Program-made: the position numbers and the translations under genes
Notes under the pieces: generated by a model
The model's database searches: none
Told to the model about the DNA's origin: nothing
What the model saw: only the letters and a program-made list of their open reading frames with translations
Assembly: GCF_900110955.1 (NCBI RefSeq)
Contig: NZ_FOFR01000017.1
Coordinates: 124,001 to 188,000, forward strand
From: Lentzea xinjiangensis
Lineage (GTDB): Bacteria; Actinomycetota; Actinomycetes; Mycobacteriales; Pseudonocardiaceae
DNA: 64,000 nucleotides
Direction: 5' to 3'
In this document: positions 1 through 9,523 of the stretch, piece by piece
How the letters are laid out: every line of letters begins with the position of its first letter
Numbering within the stretch: the first letter of the stretch is position 1

Positions 1-519
1 TCGCATGCGCAACAGCGTCTGTTCGATCAAGGCCACCGTGTTTCCGATGCGGTCGGGGTCACGATGCGCCTCGGCCACGACTCGTTCGAGCGTGCGCACC
101 GCCGCTCCTGGGGTTCCCGCGTGCTGGCTGGCGTGTCGGTAGACGATCGCTCCGAGTCTCTCCGGACAGGAGTCACCTGCGACGTCCGGCGTGGCGGCCT
201 CGACAGGTGCGAACACCGACGTCGCCACGCCTTTGATGAGCTCGTGGCCGATCCACTCGCGGCGCAGTGTCGACGCCCGGTCGAGCTTGATCACGACGTA
301 GGAGCGGCCTCTGTCGTTGTGCACCACGGCGCCGAAGGTGTGTCCGCCGCTACGTCCTTCGAACTGCTCGGTCACCTCGACGGCATGCACCGCGTAGGGC
401 CAGTGTCCTGGGCTGACGCGGTCGGTGGGGATGCGCCGCACCTCGGTCTCGATCTGCTCCTGCACCAGCGGGTCGAGCGAGGCCGCGGCCCCGCTGAAGG
501 TAACGTTCAGGCCGATCAT
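1..519 (-). CDS. Unknown protein, C-terminus beyond the left edge
   Basis: An open reading frame starts with ATG at 519 and stays open to base 1, so at least 173 N-terminal residues are visible and the stop lies outside the window. The protein begins MIGLNVTFSGAAAS and contains GHTFGAVVHNDRG and SYVVIKLDRAS. It looks soluble, with no signal peptide or membrane segment. I do not recognise the family. A weak GGAG lies about 10 bases upstream of the ATG. It diverges from the small gene at 582 across 62 bp. Codon use matches the downstream defence genes, so it could belong to the same island, but nothing in the sequence gives a function. Confidence 0.55.
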   Translation of the reverse strand, partial: MIGLNVTFSGAAASLDPLVQEQIETEVRRIPTDRVSPGHWPYAVHAVEVTEQFEGRSGGHTFGAVVHNDRGRSYVVIKLDRASTLRREWIGHELIKGVATSVFAPVEAATPDVAGDSCPERLGAIVYRHASQHAGTPGAAVRTLERVVAEAHRDPDRIGNTVALIEQTLLRMR

Positions 520-581
520 CAGTTGTGGGTCTCCGAAGTTGTTCCCCGTTCGCTCGGAACGGCACACAAGGAAGGACAGCG

Positions 582-1001
582 ATGCCGGACCGCACGCCCG
601 TCGCACTTAGCGAGCTGACCTGGCGGGAAGTTTGCGAAAGCTTCTCGTACTACCGGGAGTCGGCTACCCTGCACGGGCTCGACATCAGGTTCGTCACGCT
701 CGCGTCCGCCTCGCCGGATCACGCGACCGTCGACGAGTGGTCGCGGCTGCGGAAAGAGCTCGACGAACGGGACGGCCTTCACGACGAACTCGTCGGCAAG
801 TCTGGTGACGGCGTCCCGCGCCGGAAGGCGAGGGCAATGTCGGAAGGGGATCACAAGTGTCCCGTCGGCATCTGTGACCGCCTTGCTTTCGGGAACTTCA
901 CGGGAGAAGCGCCTCTCTGCGAGCTCACCGGAAAGCGGATGGCGGCGGAGCACACGGCTCAACTCGAGTCCTCTCAGTCTTCTTCGGACGCTGCCCGGTA
1001 G
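582..1001 (+). CDS. Small cysteine-containing hypothetical protein
   Basis: The ATG at 582 is preceded by a strong ribosome binding site, AAGGAAGGA at 568-576, which sets this start and argues that this strand is coding. The product is 139 residues, begins MPDRTPVALSELTWREVCES, and is charged and soluble. Near the C-terminus it carries HKCPVGICDR and then APLCELTGKRM, a three-cysteine cluster that could bind metal (inference). The last 28 bases overlap the 3' end of the convergent pPIWI-RE gene. The opposite strand is also open here, which is why confidence is moderate. Function unknown; position suggests an accessory or regulatory role in the island. Confidence 0.6.
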   Translation: MPDRTPVALSELTWREVCESFSYYRESATLHGLDIRFVTLASASPDHATVDEWSRLRKELDERDGLHDELVGKSGDGVPRRKARAMSEGDHKCPVGICDRLAFGNFTGEAPLCELTGKRMAAEHTAQLESSQSSSDAAR

Positions 1002-3451
1002 GACGGGTGGTCCTTGTCCGCGGCGACGGCCAGGTGCAGGGGAACCGGGAAGGACGTGCGGCCGTCCCACGACACAGGCTGCTGGCAGAGCCGGGCCGCG
1101 AGTGCGGCCAGCTGAACGGGGTCGAAGACGCCGCGGGAGACGACAGCGATCTCCGTCGCGGTGAATGAGTGCCAGGGTTTGTTCCTCAGGTGGGCCAGGT
1201 TGCCGGGCAGGCTCCACCGCGTGTGCTCCAGGCCGATCCGCCCGCCTGTCGTGTCGATCGATCGCGAGATGCGGGGGAACATCCACACCGGTTCGGCGGA
1301 GTCGGAGAGCCGGTAGACCTTCTGGCCCGGGGCGGCTGGTTTGTCCTCGTCCGCCGGACGGCGGCTGCCGTCGGCGGTCCTGGAAACGGGGCGGCCGATC
1401 TCGTCCAGGTCGTCGTTCAGCCGGACGATCGCGACGGGAACGTCGAGGCCGTCTCCCGGTAGCGCACCAGTGCCGAACGAGAGGTCGGCCAGGCCCGGCC
1501 AGATCGTGCGAGTCGCCACCGCGTCCACGAACAGCACCAACGGCGTGCCTGCCAGGTCGTCGCTCACGAGGGCCCGCAGCTGGTTTCCCACGATCTTCCG
1601 AGTGCGTGCGGCCTTCTCCTCGCTGCGCCCTAGTTCGGTGCTGCCGATCTGGCTGTGGTTGAAGTGCGCGATCCCGTGTGCCGCACGCTGCCAGTTCGTG
1701 CTCTCCCCGCTGGTGAAGTAAAGCCGCCACGGGAGATCGGCGTCCGTCCGCGCGTGCAACGCGACCATGGTCACCACCAACCGGGCCGGTTCCTTCTTCA
1801 CCTGCTGCCTGCGGACGTGGAGGCCGACCAGGAGCGCGTCGCGGTCGAGCCGGAAGCCGAGGCCTTCCCGCGTGGTCGCGCGGAAGATGCGCTGGTCGAC
1901 GATTCCGGCGCCGCGCAACAAGTCCAGCAACGCTGCCCGCGCGGCGTGCTTCTTGTTCGTCGCGGACGGGCGCTTCGTTCCCGCCGGGAGAGCGGGTGCG
2001 GTGGCGAGGAACTGGCTGGGAATCTTCCGGTGCGCCAACAACGTGCGCAGGTGCGGCTTGGCGTCGCCGGCGGGTACGGGCACATCGGGGTGGTATTTGG
2101 TCTCCAGCCAGGCCTCGACCAGGTGGTCTTCGTCCTGTTCGACGTCCAGCACGTCGTCGATCAGGGCGTTCCGGTTCGTCGGGCCGTGCTGCAGCAGCTC
2201 GGGGCACCAGCGGGCGACGACCTCGACGCCTTCGTCGAGAACCACCGGCGGATCCTTGGGCTCGAGCCGGATCGTCCTCCGGGCCAGCTCCGAGAGCGCG
2301 ACCTCCATCCGGTCCCGTGCCTCCGTCGTGTCGTAGAGGCACATGATCGTCAACCGCTTGAACCCGGTAGAGTCCAGGGCGAGTGAGGACAGCCCCGAGC
2401 TGTCGGGCTTCTCCCGTTCAGGGACGACGATGCGCTTGTCGTGCGCGTAAGACAACGTCCGCAGGGCAGGCAGTTGTCCAACGAGGTGCTTGTGCAGCCG
2501 CAACATGAAACGTGCGCCGAGGCCTGGACCCACCGGCTGCCTGCCGACGGGGGCGATGGGCCGGTAGTCGCCGGGCTCTGCCGGGAGTTCCCGCGGAAGG
2601 TCCATCGTCTTCAGATCGCAGACCTCGAGGATCTTGGGAACGGCATCCTCGAGTTTCCTGGTCCACTGGCCGTCCTCCGTCTTGTGCGGCTTCAGCGGGA
2701 GATGCAGGACCGGCGCGCCCTGCACCCGTCGGTCGATCCACACGTTCTTGGTGCGATTCCAGGTGGAGGCGATCGGCGACGCAACGGCGGTGAAGCACAG
2801 CACGAAATCCTCTATGCCCGCCCTGGTGGTGAGCCGTGCCGACAGGCGGACCATGCCGCCTTTCACGCCGTACCCGTTCCGCAGCAGGTCGTTCTCGTGC
2901 CAGGCGAGCACCGAGCCGTCAGTGGCGAGCCGCAGCCTGATGGAGTCCTGACCGCTGATGGCGAGCCGCGTCCCGGACAGCCGGCGCATCACCTGCCAGG
3001 TGGCCACGCGGAACACCCAGCCCGGTGCCACCGGCACTGCGCCGTCCCGGAACACGACGTGCTCGGCCAGCGGTCGGGCGGCCTCGGGCGACGGCAGCAG
3101 GTCGGCAAGCGTTTGCTCGTCCGAGTCCTTGCGGACGTGGCGCTCCCAGGCAGCGACCGCGCTCGGCAGCTTGTCGTCGAACGGTTTGTCGGTGATGAGG
3201 AGCATGCGGTCGCCGCCCTCGATCTCCTCGGCGGACAGCTTGCTTGTTCCGAACAACCGCACCGGTTGGCCGGTCGCGGCCGTCAACCCGGTAGCGAGCG
3301 ATGCGTACGGCTGCCGGCCTGGCCGTCCCGATGGCGTGGGGAGTGCGTCCCAGGCTTGGGAGAACTCCTCGGTGAGGGGGTAGACCGTCACGTCGCCGAG
3401 CAGGACTCGCAGCTCGGCGCGCGGGACGGGGTAGGACAGGGTGATCAGCAT
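974..3451 (-). CDS. pPIWI-RE family protein (prokaryotic PIWI/Argonaute relative)
   Basis: An 825-residue soluble protein. The ATG at 3451 (MLITLSYPVPRAELRVLLGD) has GGAGAA five bases upstream and overlaps the helicase stop by 7 bp. The middle and C-terminus have the mixed alpha/beta character of MID plus RNase H-like PIWI modules. Near the end, RISRSIDTTGGRIGLEHTRW followed by FTATEIAVV is consistent with the conserved Arg and Glu that name the family. Classic Argonaute DEDX residues are not evident. The assignment rests mainly on gene order: pPIWI-RE genes are known to occur with a DinG-type helicase and a PD-(D/E)XK nuclease, and both lie directly upstream here. Expected role: nucleic-acid-guided interference against invading DNA, possibly on RNA-DNA hybrids (family proposal, not shown by this sequence). 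Confidence 0.82.
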   Translation of the reverse strand: MLITLSYPVPRAELRVLLGDVTVYPLTEEFSQAWDALPTPSGRPGRQPYASLATGLTAATGQPVRLFGTSKLSAEEIEGGDRMLLITDKPFDDKLPSAVAAWERHVRKDSDEQTLADLLPSPEAARPLAEHVVFRDGAVPVAPGWVFRVATWQVMRRLSGTRLAISGQDSIRLRLATDGSVLAWHENDLLRNGYGVKGGMVRLSARLTTRAGIEDFVLCFTAVASPIASTWNRTKNVWIDRRVQGAPVLHLPLKPHKTEDGQWTRKLEDAVPKILEVCDLKTMDLPRELPAEPGDYRPIAPVGRQPVGPGLGARFMLRLHKHLVGQLPALRTLSYAHDKRIVVPEREKPDSSGLSSLALDSTGFKRLTIMCLYDTTEARDRMEVALSELARRTIRLEPKDPPVVLDEGVEVVARWCPELLQHGPTNRNALIDDVLDVEQDEDHLVEAWLETKYHPDVPVPAGDAKPHLRTLLAHRKIPSQFLATAPALPAGTKRPSATNKKHAARAALLDLLRGAGIVDQRIFRATTREGLGFRLDRDALLVGLHVRRQQVKKEPARLVVTMVALHARTDADLPWRLYFTSGESTNWQRAAHGIAHFNHSQIGSTELGRSEEKAARTRKIVGNQLRALVSDDLAGTPLVLFVDAVATRTIWPGLADLSFGTGALPGDGLDVPVAIVRLNDDLDEIGRPVSRTADGSRRPADEDKPAAPGQKVYRLSDSAEPVWMFPRISRSIDTTGGRIGLEHTRWSLPGNLAHLRNKPWHSFTATEIAVVSRGVFDPVQLAALAARLCQQPVSWDGRTSFPVPLHLAVAADKDHPSYRAASEED

Positions 3452-6400
3452 CGGTTCTCCGGGTTGTGCGCTGCCGTGCGGTCGGCAGAGGTGAGCTGTC
3501 CATGTTCGTCGGCGTACTTGAAGAGGGCCTCGAGAGTCTTGCCGTAGAGCCGTTCCACGAAGTCCAGCTCGCCGTCTGCCTGCCACGCCTTGCGCAGTAA
3601 CTGCAGCAGGGTCGCGAGGTCGGCTTTGCCTCCCGCGTTGAGGAACGCGCCGTCGACGAGGTGCAGAGTTGCGGAAGTGCCACCGCGGCGGGCCCTGCCG
3701 ATGAGCTGGATGGCGCCGTTGACGATCTCGGCAGCCACGCTCACCCGCACCTCTTCCGGTTGGGTCCGGAAGTAAGGGAGGCTCGAGGTGATGTCGTCGA
3801 AGAACCTGCCGGCCTCTTTGCGCCGCGCGGCCAGGACATCGAGGGGGTCGCCTGCGGGGTCGCCGTGCTCGCGCAGGGCCTTCGCCTGGATGTGGGCCAG
3901 GAGTTCAGCGGGTTCGTCGATCAGTGGGATCGGACGGACGACCAGCCACACCGAACCGAGCGCGGACCTGTCGGCGGACCCGATGATGTTGACGCCGCGC
4001 TGCACCCGCGCGAGAGGAGCGATCAGCACGTCCGCGCGCAGTTGCGGGAACCTGTCGAGCTGGTCCGCCGGCAGCACCTGCCAGGTGTTGTCAGGCGGAT
4101 CCTCGTCGGCTTCCTGAGCGTTGTCCGGGCTGGGTCTGGTGGCCACACAGATCCGCCACGGCGTGGCACCTGCGGACACGAGCCCTTCAGCGATGTGCAC
4201 CGCCGACTCGTAGGAGGTGGTAGCGAGCAGCACCCGCGCTCGGTCGTCGTTCTTCTCCTGCAGGCGCACCAGTTCTTTCTCCAGCTCGCGGACCCACAGC
4301 AGGCGCGCCAGCACGCGGGTGGCTTCGGCACGGTCGGGTCCGCTGCGGCCGGAGACCCTGATTGCCTCGTCACCGTCGAAGATCTGGGCCGCCTTGACCT
4401 CCACGTCGCTGCCGGGGGTGTCGTCGCGCACGTACCACCGCGGGCGTACGTGCACATGGTGCTGGGGTGCGCGCGGGAAGTACGCGGTCGCGGACAGCCC
4501 GACGACGATTCTGCGCACCCCGGTGTGCGCGAGGGCGGTGACGTCACCGATCCTCGGCACGTACACGTGAGGGTCCCCGCCGAACGCCGCGGTGCGCAGC
4601 CAAGCCGCGTTGACGTTCTCGGTGTCGAGGTACTCGGTGAAAGCGAAGACGAGCCTGCCCAGCGGACCTGTCGGCACCACACGCCAGCGGCCGTAGGTGC
4701 CGAGTGCGTCGGCGATCGCCTGCATGGACTCGACGCCGACATCGACGAGCTGGGAGCTGTTGTTCATCAGGCGGTGCAGGTGGAAGCGGATCTTCTCGAG
4801 CAACGCGCGCCGGATCATCAGGCTCACCACCCGTGCCCTGACGACGCCGTCGGCCACGACTCCGGGACGGGGTTTTCCGTCGGTCCCGCGCCGCTGCTTG
4901 GCGAGCAGGGCGTCGATCCGGGCACGCGCCCCGTTGACGTTACTCGCGCCGTTGCCCACGTCCACGACCGCGGACAGGTGGTGACGCAGGCCGCGCAGCA
5001 GCGCCGTGTCTCCCTTCCTCCTGCGGTTCCTGGTGTCGTACAGGCCTTCGAAGACGCGCAGCTGGTCGGGCGTGACCAGGGTGTCGTCCACTTCGAACAG
5101 CTGCGAGGTCAGCCATCTGTCCCATCGCCGAGGCACGATCCAGGCACGCTGGGGGACCCGGTAGGCCTTCGCGGTCCGCGCGGGACCGAGCCGGTCGTAG
5201 GCGAGGTGGCTGACGTAGATCTCGGAGAGGTAGCGCAGCACCGCGTGGGCGTCGCGGACGTTGGCGTCGACGTCCTCGCGCACCAGCCCGAATGCCCTGC
5301 CGAACTCCGAGTCGAAGCGCCGCAGCGGGGTGTCGGTGTGTCCCGCCTGGTCGAGCAGCAGGCCGCGGCCCGCCTGGTCGAGCGTTCCGTTCTGGAACGT
5401 GTCGACCTCGTCGATCACCACCACGTGGCTGCGACGCAGTAGGAGTTCCTCGACCGACAGGTGCTCAGTCGTGCCGAAGCCGTCGTCGACGGGGTACTGG
5501 AGGACACCCAGGTGGAAATTGCCGTGGGAGGTGATGACGACGCCTGCGGTGAGGGCCGCGCGGACCAGCTTGAACCTGTCGCACGACGCACGGAACGGGC
5601 AGGCGGCGAGCTGGCTTGGTTCGTCGCCGTGCGCGGGCCGTTTGAGCCAGCCGCAGGGCTCTCGTCCCGGCTGCCACGCGTCGACGGCGTCCTCGGTCGT
5701 GGTCGCGGCGAGCGCGCACCCGTAGCCGAGCTTGCGCCACAGCCACTCCTGGTTGACGCCGGTGGTCGCCTCGGCGATCTGGATCATCGACCGCGGTGAC
5801 ACCAGCGGGGTCACCGCGGTCGCGATCCCCAGTCGCTCGAACGAACACTCGACGAAGTGCGCGGCCTTCATCACGTCGGAGTTGTTGGGCAGTACGAAGG
5901 AGACCACGAGGCCGTGCTCCGCGGCCCAGCATGCGAAAACCTCGATCATCACCACGGACTTGCCGAAGCCCGTGTAGGCGAGCAGCTGGTTCAGCTCGCC
6001 GGCGGCCATGTCCAGCTCGACGATCTGGTTGCCGTGGTGGTCGCGGACCCGTTCCCGGAACCTGGCCACGGACTTCGACCGGTACTCCGTGGCGTGGACG
6101 CGGTCGAGCCGGTCGGCCACATCCGCGAGCCCGGCGAGCGGGACGCGCAGGTGTGGAAGTTCGGGGGCGTCAACGACGGCGGGAGGTGGTTGCGGTGCGC
6201 CTACGTGATGTGGCAGCAGGTCGTACCGAGCGTCGACGACGCGCCGGCCACCGGTCCGCAGCGTCGAGTGGTGGGGCCCTGGCCGTGCCTGCTCCCGGAA
6301 TCTGGTCCTGCTCGACAGGTGCGTGTCGAGCAGATCGAGGCATCTGTCGACGTGCTCCGCAAGCGGCATGCCGGGCGAGACGACCACGATCCCCGACTCG

Positions 6401-6717
6401 TCGTAGCCCTCCGCAGGGCGACATCCCGGCAGCTCGCCGGACCTCAGCAGCCTGTCCAGCAACGGACCGCTCACCTCTGCGTTCGCCAGGTCGTTCGGAC
6501 GGCGGCGGAGGAGCCTGCCGAACCTGCGGGCGTCCACTGGAGTCAACCCTGCCCACTCCGACCAGCTGTCCACGTGACCGTCGAGAACGAAGCAGACGTC
6601 CTTCCTGCGTGTGGTGCGCTCGGCGCCCCCGGCGGGTAGGTCGGTGGGCAGGTACGCCGCGGCCAAGGCGACCGCTGCCTCGATCACCTGTGGCAACACC
6701 GGGTCCTGGCGCTTCAC
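3445..6717 (-). CDS. DinG/XPD-type Fe-S superfamily 2 helicase of the pPIWI-RE module
   Basis: A 1090-residue protein. Residues 1-230 form an N-terminal region without recognised motifs, probably the module-specific extension. The helicase follows: Walker A YTGFGKS (residues 248-254), then four cysteines at about 334, 354, 373 and 379 (the last pair in AACPFRASCDRF), spaced as in the Fe-S cluster domain of DinG/XPD helicases. Walker B is VVIDEVDTF (DEVD near 436-439). A motif VI-like QLIGRARRGG lies near the C-terminus. This order predicts an ATP-dependent 5'-3' DNA helicase that unwinds duplex or hybrid substrates. The start at 6717 overlaps the upstream nuclease stop by 4 bp and the end overlaps the pPIWI-RE start, so translation is likely coupled. 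Confidence 0.85.
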   Translation of the reverse strand: MKRQDPVLPQVIEAAVALAAAYLPTDLPAGGAERTTRRKDVCFVLDGHVDSWSEWAGLTPVDARRFGRLLRRRPNDLANAEVSGPLLDRLLRSGELPGCRPAEGYDESGIVVVSPGMPLAEHVDRCLDLLDTHLSSRTRFREQARPGPHHSTLRTGGRRVVDARYDLLPHHVGAPQPPPAVVDAPELPHLRVPLAGLADVADRLDRVHATEYRSKSVARFRERVRDHHGNQIVELDMAAGELNQLLAYTGFGKSVVMIEVFACWAAEHGLVVSFVLPNNSDVMKAAHFVECSFERLGIATAVTPLVSPRSMIQIAEATTGVNQEWLWRKLGYGCALAATTTEDAVDAWQPGREPCGWLKRPAHGDEPSQLAACPFRASCDRFKLVRAALTAGVVITSHGNFHLGVLQYPVDDGFGTTEHLSVEELLLRRSHVVVIDEVDTFQNGTLDQAGRGLLLDQAGHTDTPLRRFDSEFGRAFGLVREDVDANVRDAHAVLRYLSEIYVSHLAYDRLGPARTAKAYRVPQRAWIVPRRWDRWLTSQLFEVDDTLVTPDQLRVFEGLYDTRNRRRKGDTALLRGLRHHLSAVVDVGNGASNVNGARARIDALLAKQRRGTDGKPRPGVVADGVVRARVVSLMIRRALLEKIRFHLHRLMNNSSQLVDVGVESMQAIADALGTYGRWRVVPTGPLGRLVFAFTEYLDTENVNAAWLRTAAFGGDPHVYVPRIGDVTALAHTGVRRIVVGLSATAYFPRAPQHHVHVRPRWYVRDDTPGSDVEVKAAQIFDGDEAIRVSGRSGPDRAEATRVLARLLWVRELEKELVRLQEKNDDRARVLLATTSYESAVHIAEGLVSAGATPWRICVATRPSPDNAQEADEDPPDNTWQVLPADQLDRFPQLRADVLIAPLARVQRGVNIIGSADRSALGSVWLVVRPIPLIDEPAELLAHIQAKALREHGDPAGDPLDVLAARRKEAGRFFDDITSSLPYFRTQPEEVRVSVAAEIVNGAIQLIGRARRGGTSATLHLVDGAFLNAGGKADLATLLQLLRKAWQADGELDFVERLYGKTLEALFKYADEHGQLTSADRTAAHNPENRC

Positions 6718-7859
6718 GACGCCTCCCGCACGGCCCGCCGCACCCTGCGGAGCAGCTTCGACTCGGTGGTGACGCGCACACCTGGCAGCCGCGCGTCCAG
6801 TACTGGCTGTTCCTGGTGCTCATGGGTGCGAGGGAGCAGAACCGTGGCCCTGGGCGGTTTCTCGGCCAGATCGGTCAGCAGCCGGTCGATCGACCGGTAC
6901 TCCTTCACGTCGAAGCCGAAGGGCTTGCCCGCGATCGTGACGAGGAGGTCGTAGCTGTCCAGTTGCGGCCACAGTGACACCTCCTGGCGGGAAGCGGTCT
7001 CCAGAACCTTCGCGAGTCGCAGCTCGGTCGCCCCTGGCACCACGATGAATCTCCACACCCCCGAATCGACGCATCTCACCCCCGACGCGGGCAGCGCCTC
7101 TGGCGCGGGCGGCACTTTCTCCTCGCCGTTCTTGACGAGCAGCCTGGGCGTGCCTCGGCCGCCGGCCACCTGGTAGAGCGCCCGATGCGGGCGGTAGCGG
7201 CAGCGCACGTTCTTGCCGGTCACGGCCATCGGGTAGCGGCACACGGGGCAGCCCCACCAGAACTCGTCGCCGCCGGAGGGGTACTTCTGATCGACGGAGA
7301 GGTCGGTGTACTCGACCCGGCACCGGGCACCGGTCGTGCGCAGTGCCTTCCTCAGCTCGTCGTCCTTCCCAGCGGGGAACTCGATCACGAACTTGCGTGC
7401 GCGGACGTAGGTCTTCTGGTCACCGGACTCCTTCAGCGCGCCGAATGCCTCGTGTTGGGTCTGGTCGGCCCTTGCCCTTGCCCACGATGGCAGCTCGCCC
7501 GGCCCTGTCAGGCGGCCGAGCAGTCCTGCGAACTCGACGGCGATGTCGTAGGCGTGGTCCGTGAGCCGGTCGTCGGAGAGCAGTTGCACGGCACCAAGGT
7601 GGTCATCGAGATTGGGCACGAACGACAGCAGGTGCCGCAGGGGTCGGTGCAACGCCTCAATCAGGGCGTACGGCGACGCGGGGGCCCGACCGGGACCGAG
7701 AGCCTCCATGATCACCCCGGTCATCCGGCAGATCTCCCGCATGGTGCGACGAGACCCGTCGGTCTCCGATCGGACGTGCGCGGCCCGCAGTGACGCCGCG
7801 ACCACCCTGTCCTGACGGCGAAGCACATCGCCACGGCTGGTCAAGGAAGTGATCGTCAT
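6714..7859 (-). CDS. PD-(D/E)XK restriction-endonuclease-like protein of the pPIWI-RE module
   Basis: A 381-residue protein from ATG 7859 (MTITSLTSRGDVLRRQ). The start overlaps the stop of the upstream gene by 4 bp; a longer reading from 7952 is rejected because its extra residues are a shadow of that gene. The C-terminal third has the nuclease signature: LDSYDLLVTI (Asp near 301 and 304), then FGFDVKEYRS with Asp317 and Lys319, a D...DXK arrangement. Before it, CPVCRYPM with another Cys at about 220 looks like a small zinc ribbon that could bind DNA. In the known three-gene pPIWI-RE islands this nuclease is the likely DNA-cutting effector, since the PIWI protein often lacks slicing residues (inference). 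Confidence 0.8.
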   Translation of the reverse strand: MTITSLTSRGDVLRRQDRVVAASLRAAHVRSETDGSRRTMREICRMTGVIMEALGPGRAPASPYALIEALHRPLRHLLSFVPNLDDHLGAVQLLSDDRLTDHAYDIAVEFAGLLGRLTGPGELPSWARARADQTQHEAFGALKESGDQKTYVRARKFVIEFPAGKDDELRKALRTTGARCRVEYTDLSVDQKYPSGGDEFWWGCPVCRYPMAVTGKNVRCRYRPHRALYQVAGGRGTPRLLVKNGEEKVPPAPEALPASGVRCVDSGVWRFIVVPGATELRLAKVLETASRQEVSLWPQLDSYDLLVTIAGKPFGFDVKEYRSIDRLLTDLAEKPPRATVLLPRTHEHQEQPVLDARLPGVRVTTESKLLRRVRRAVREAS

Positions 7860-9523
7860 TCCGCCTCCCCGAGGTCGGGTCCGGTCAGGTCGCCTGGAGT
7901 CGTGTCTCCGGTGTCGTTCAGCCGATCGGGGCACCACCGGGACACCTCGCACCTACCGCACGCCCAGCCGGGCCGCGGCGCCCACTCGGTGTCCGCGTGC
8001 CAGGCGGCGGCGAGGTCGTGCACCACCTCGCGGGCTGCCTGCACGAGGCCAGGGTCTGCCGGATGGAACGTGGACTTGAAGGGACCGGCGGGCGTCAGGA
8101 GCTCGAGCTCCACCCTGGTGAGCGCGGGGTCGTCACCGAGCACTCTCTCGGCTGCCAGCACGACGGCCAGCGCGATCTGCGGGTATCTCCGCAGCAGGTC
8201 ACGCTCGTGCTCCTGGGAAGTCGTCTTCGTCTCCCTGACCACGAGCACGTCGCCGTCGGTGTACACCAGGTCCGACTTCGCGTGGACGACGACGTCGGCG
8301 TCGGGGTCGTAGACCACTGTCGAGTGCTCGGGCCGAACGCCGGTGATCGTTGCCCCTGTTCTCAACGGACAGATCAGGGCGTGGTCACCGATGAGTTGCA
8401 CGCCGAGCAGTGCACTGTCCCCCCTCACAGCCCATCTGCCCACGCTCCAGTCGTCGGGCGGACTTGGGGTCTCGCGAGGCCCGCAGGCCCGATCGGGTGA
8501 ACGCCTGTGTGCGTGTTCGAGCCACTCGTGCACGGCTTGGCCGAGGCGGGCGGCCTCGTCGTACTCGGCCTCCTTCGGGTACGGCAGCCAGAGTTCGCGC
8601 AAGCGCGACTGCCTGGGGCACCTGTCGTGCTGCCTGCCGTTGGTGATGGAGAACGAACGAGCCCGCCTGGTCGTGTCCTGGATGCCCAGCAGTCCGGCCC
8701 GACGGGGCAGTGCGGGGCAGTCGCGGCGCAGGTAGCAACGCGCGCAGTCGTTGCCGGGACGAAACTCCCGGCCGTCCGCGATCGCTTTGATCGAAGGGAA
8801 CGCCTCCGTGCGGAATGCGGCGCTGGCCTGGTTGCGGTCACCGTCGAACACGACGTTCCAGGAACCGTCGAGCAGTCCGATGTCGATCACCCGGATCCGG
8901 TCGACCTCGGTGGGGATCTTGCCGACCACGAGCGGTACGTCCCACTTGCCGCCGAGCACGGGCCGGCCGAAAGCGAGGACGTAGGCGGCGACGGCGGCCA
9001 CGGCGGGGTCAGACCCGCGGTCTTCCAGAGACCCGGTGTGCATGATGCGAAGTTCGCGGATGCGGCCGTCCGCGCTCGCATAACGGCGCCCCTGGACGCG
9101 GAACTCCCGCAGCCCGCCCTGCTCGTACTGGATCGCCCATTCCCGCGACCACGGCGCCATCACCGCGCCCGGCACCGCCGGGAGCTCGGCGCTCGCCCGC
9201 AGGTACTGGCCGACGGCGTGCTCCGCCCACCTGAGCAGTCCTGAATCGCAGCGCCTGCCTTCCGCAGCCTGGTATTCCTGCTGAGCCCGGCCGGCGGAAC
9301 GTCCGCGGAACTCGACGAGGTCGAGCACGCCGTCGACGGCGTGGTCGGTGTGCTGCACAGGTGCTTTGGCCTTGCGCAGGTTCGGTCGTGAGCAGATCGC
9401 CGGGCGCGCCCGCGACGCTCGCCACTGGGGGCAGCCGCGGGCGGGGTCACGCACGTCGCGGGCCGACATCCTGATCAACGCGGCGGCGTGCTCCGGCGCG
9501 TCCAGCCATGCCTGGTCACGCAT
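7856..9523 (-). CDS. Tandem RecB/Cas4-like Fe-S nuclease, first module degenerate
   Basis: A 555-residue protein; ATG 9523 has GGAAGGG about 8 bases upstream. It appears to hold two RecB/Cas4-like modules. The second (residues about 290-555) has HAKSDLVY and VVRETKTT, the D...EXK core, with a Cys near 302 paired with a C-terminal CGRCEVSRWC; this C-Xn-CX2CX5C pattern is that of Cas4/AddB Fe-S nucleases. The first module repeats the layout, with a Cys at 31 or 44 and CARCYLRRDC at 260-269, but at the catalytic position it reads RELR instead of EXK, so it is probably inactive and structural. It is the first gene of the operon and overlaps the next nuclease by 4 bp. It likely processes or resects DNA ends. 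Confidence 0.75.
   Translation of the reverse strand: MRDQAWLDAPEHAAALIRMSARDVRDPARGCPQWRASRARPAICSRPNLRKAKAPVQHTDHAVDGVLDLVEFRGRSAGRAQQEYQAAEGRRCDSGLLRWAEHAVGQYLRASAELPAVPGAVMAPWSREWAIQYEQGGLREFRVQGRRYASADGRIRELRIMHTGSLEDRGSDPAVAAVAAYVLAFGRPVLGGKWDVPLVVGKIPTEVDRIRVIDIGLLDGSWNVVFDGDRNQASAAFRTEAFPSIKAIADGREFRPGNDCARCYLRRDCPALPRRAGLLGIQDTTRRARSFSITNGRQHDRCPRQSRLRELWLPYPKEAEYDEAARLGQAVHEWLEHAHRRSPDRACGPRETPSPPDDWSVGRWAVRGDSALLGVQLIGDHALICPLRTGATITGVRPEHSTVVYDPDADVVVHAKSDLVYTDGDVLVVRETKTTSQEHERDLLRRYPQIALAVVLAAERVLGDDPALTRVELELLTPAGPFKSTFHPADPGLVQAAREVVHDLAAAWHADTEWAPRPGWACGRCEVSRWCPDRLNDTGDTTPGDLTGPDLGEAE

Noticed and set aside
519..2342. A 607-residue minus-strand frame overlapping the pPIWI-RE gene
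   Set aside because: Arg/Pro/Gly-rich shadow translation; codon bias and motifs belong to the pPIWI-RE frame, and the plus-strand gene at 582 has the ribosome binding site.
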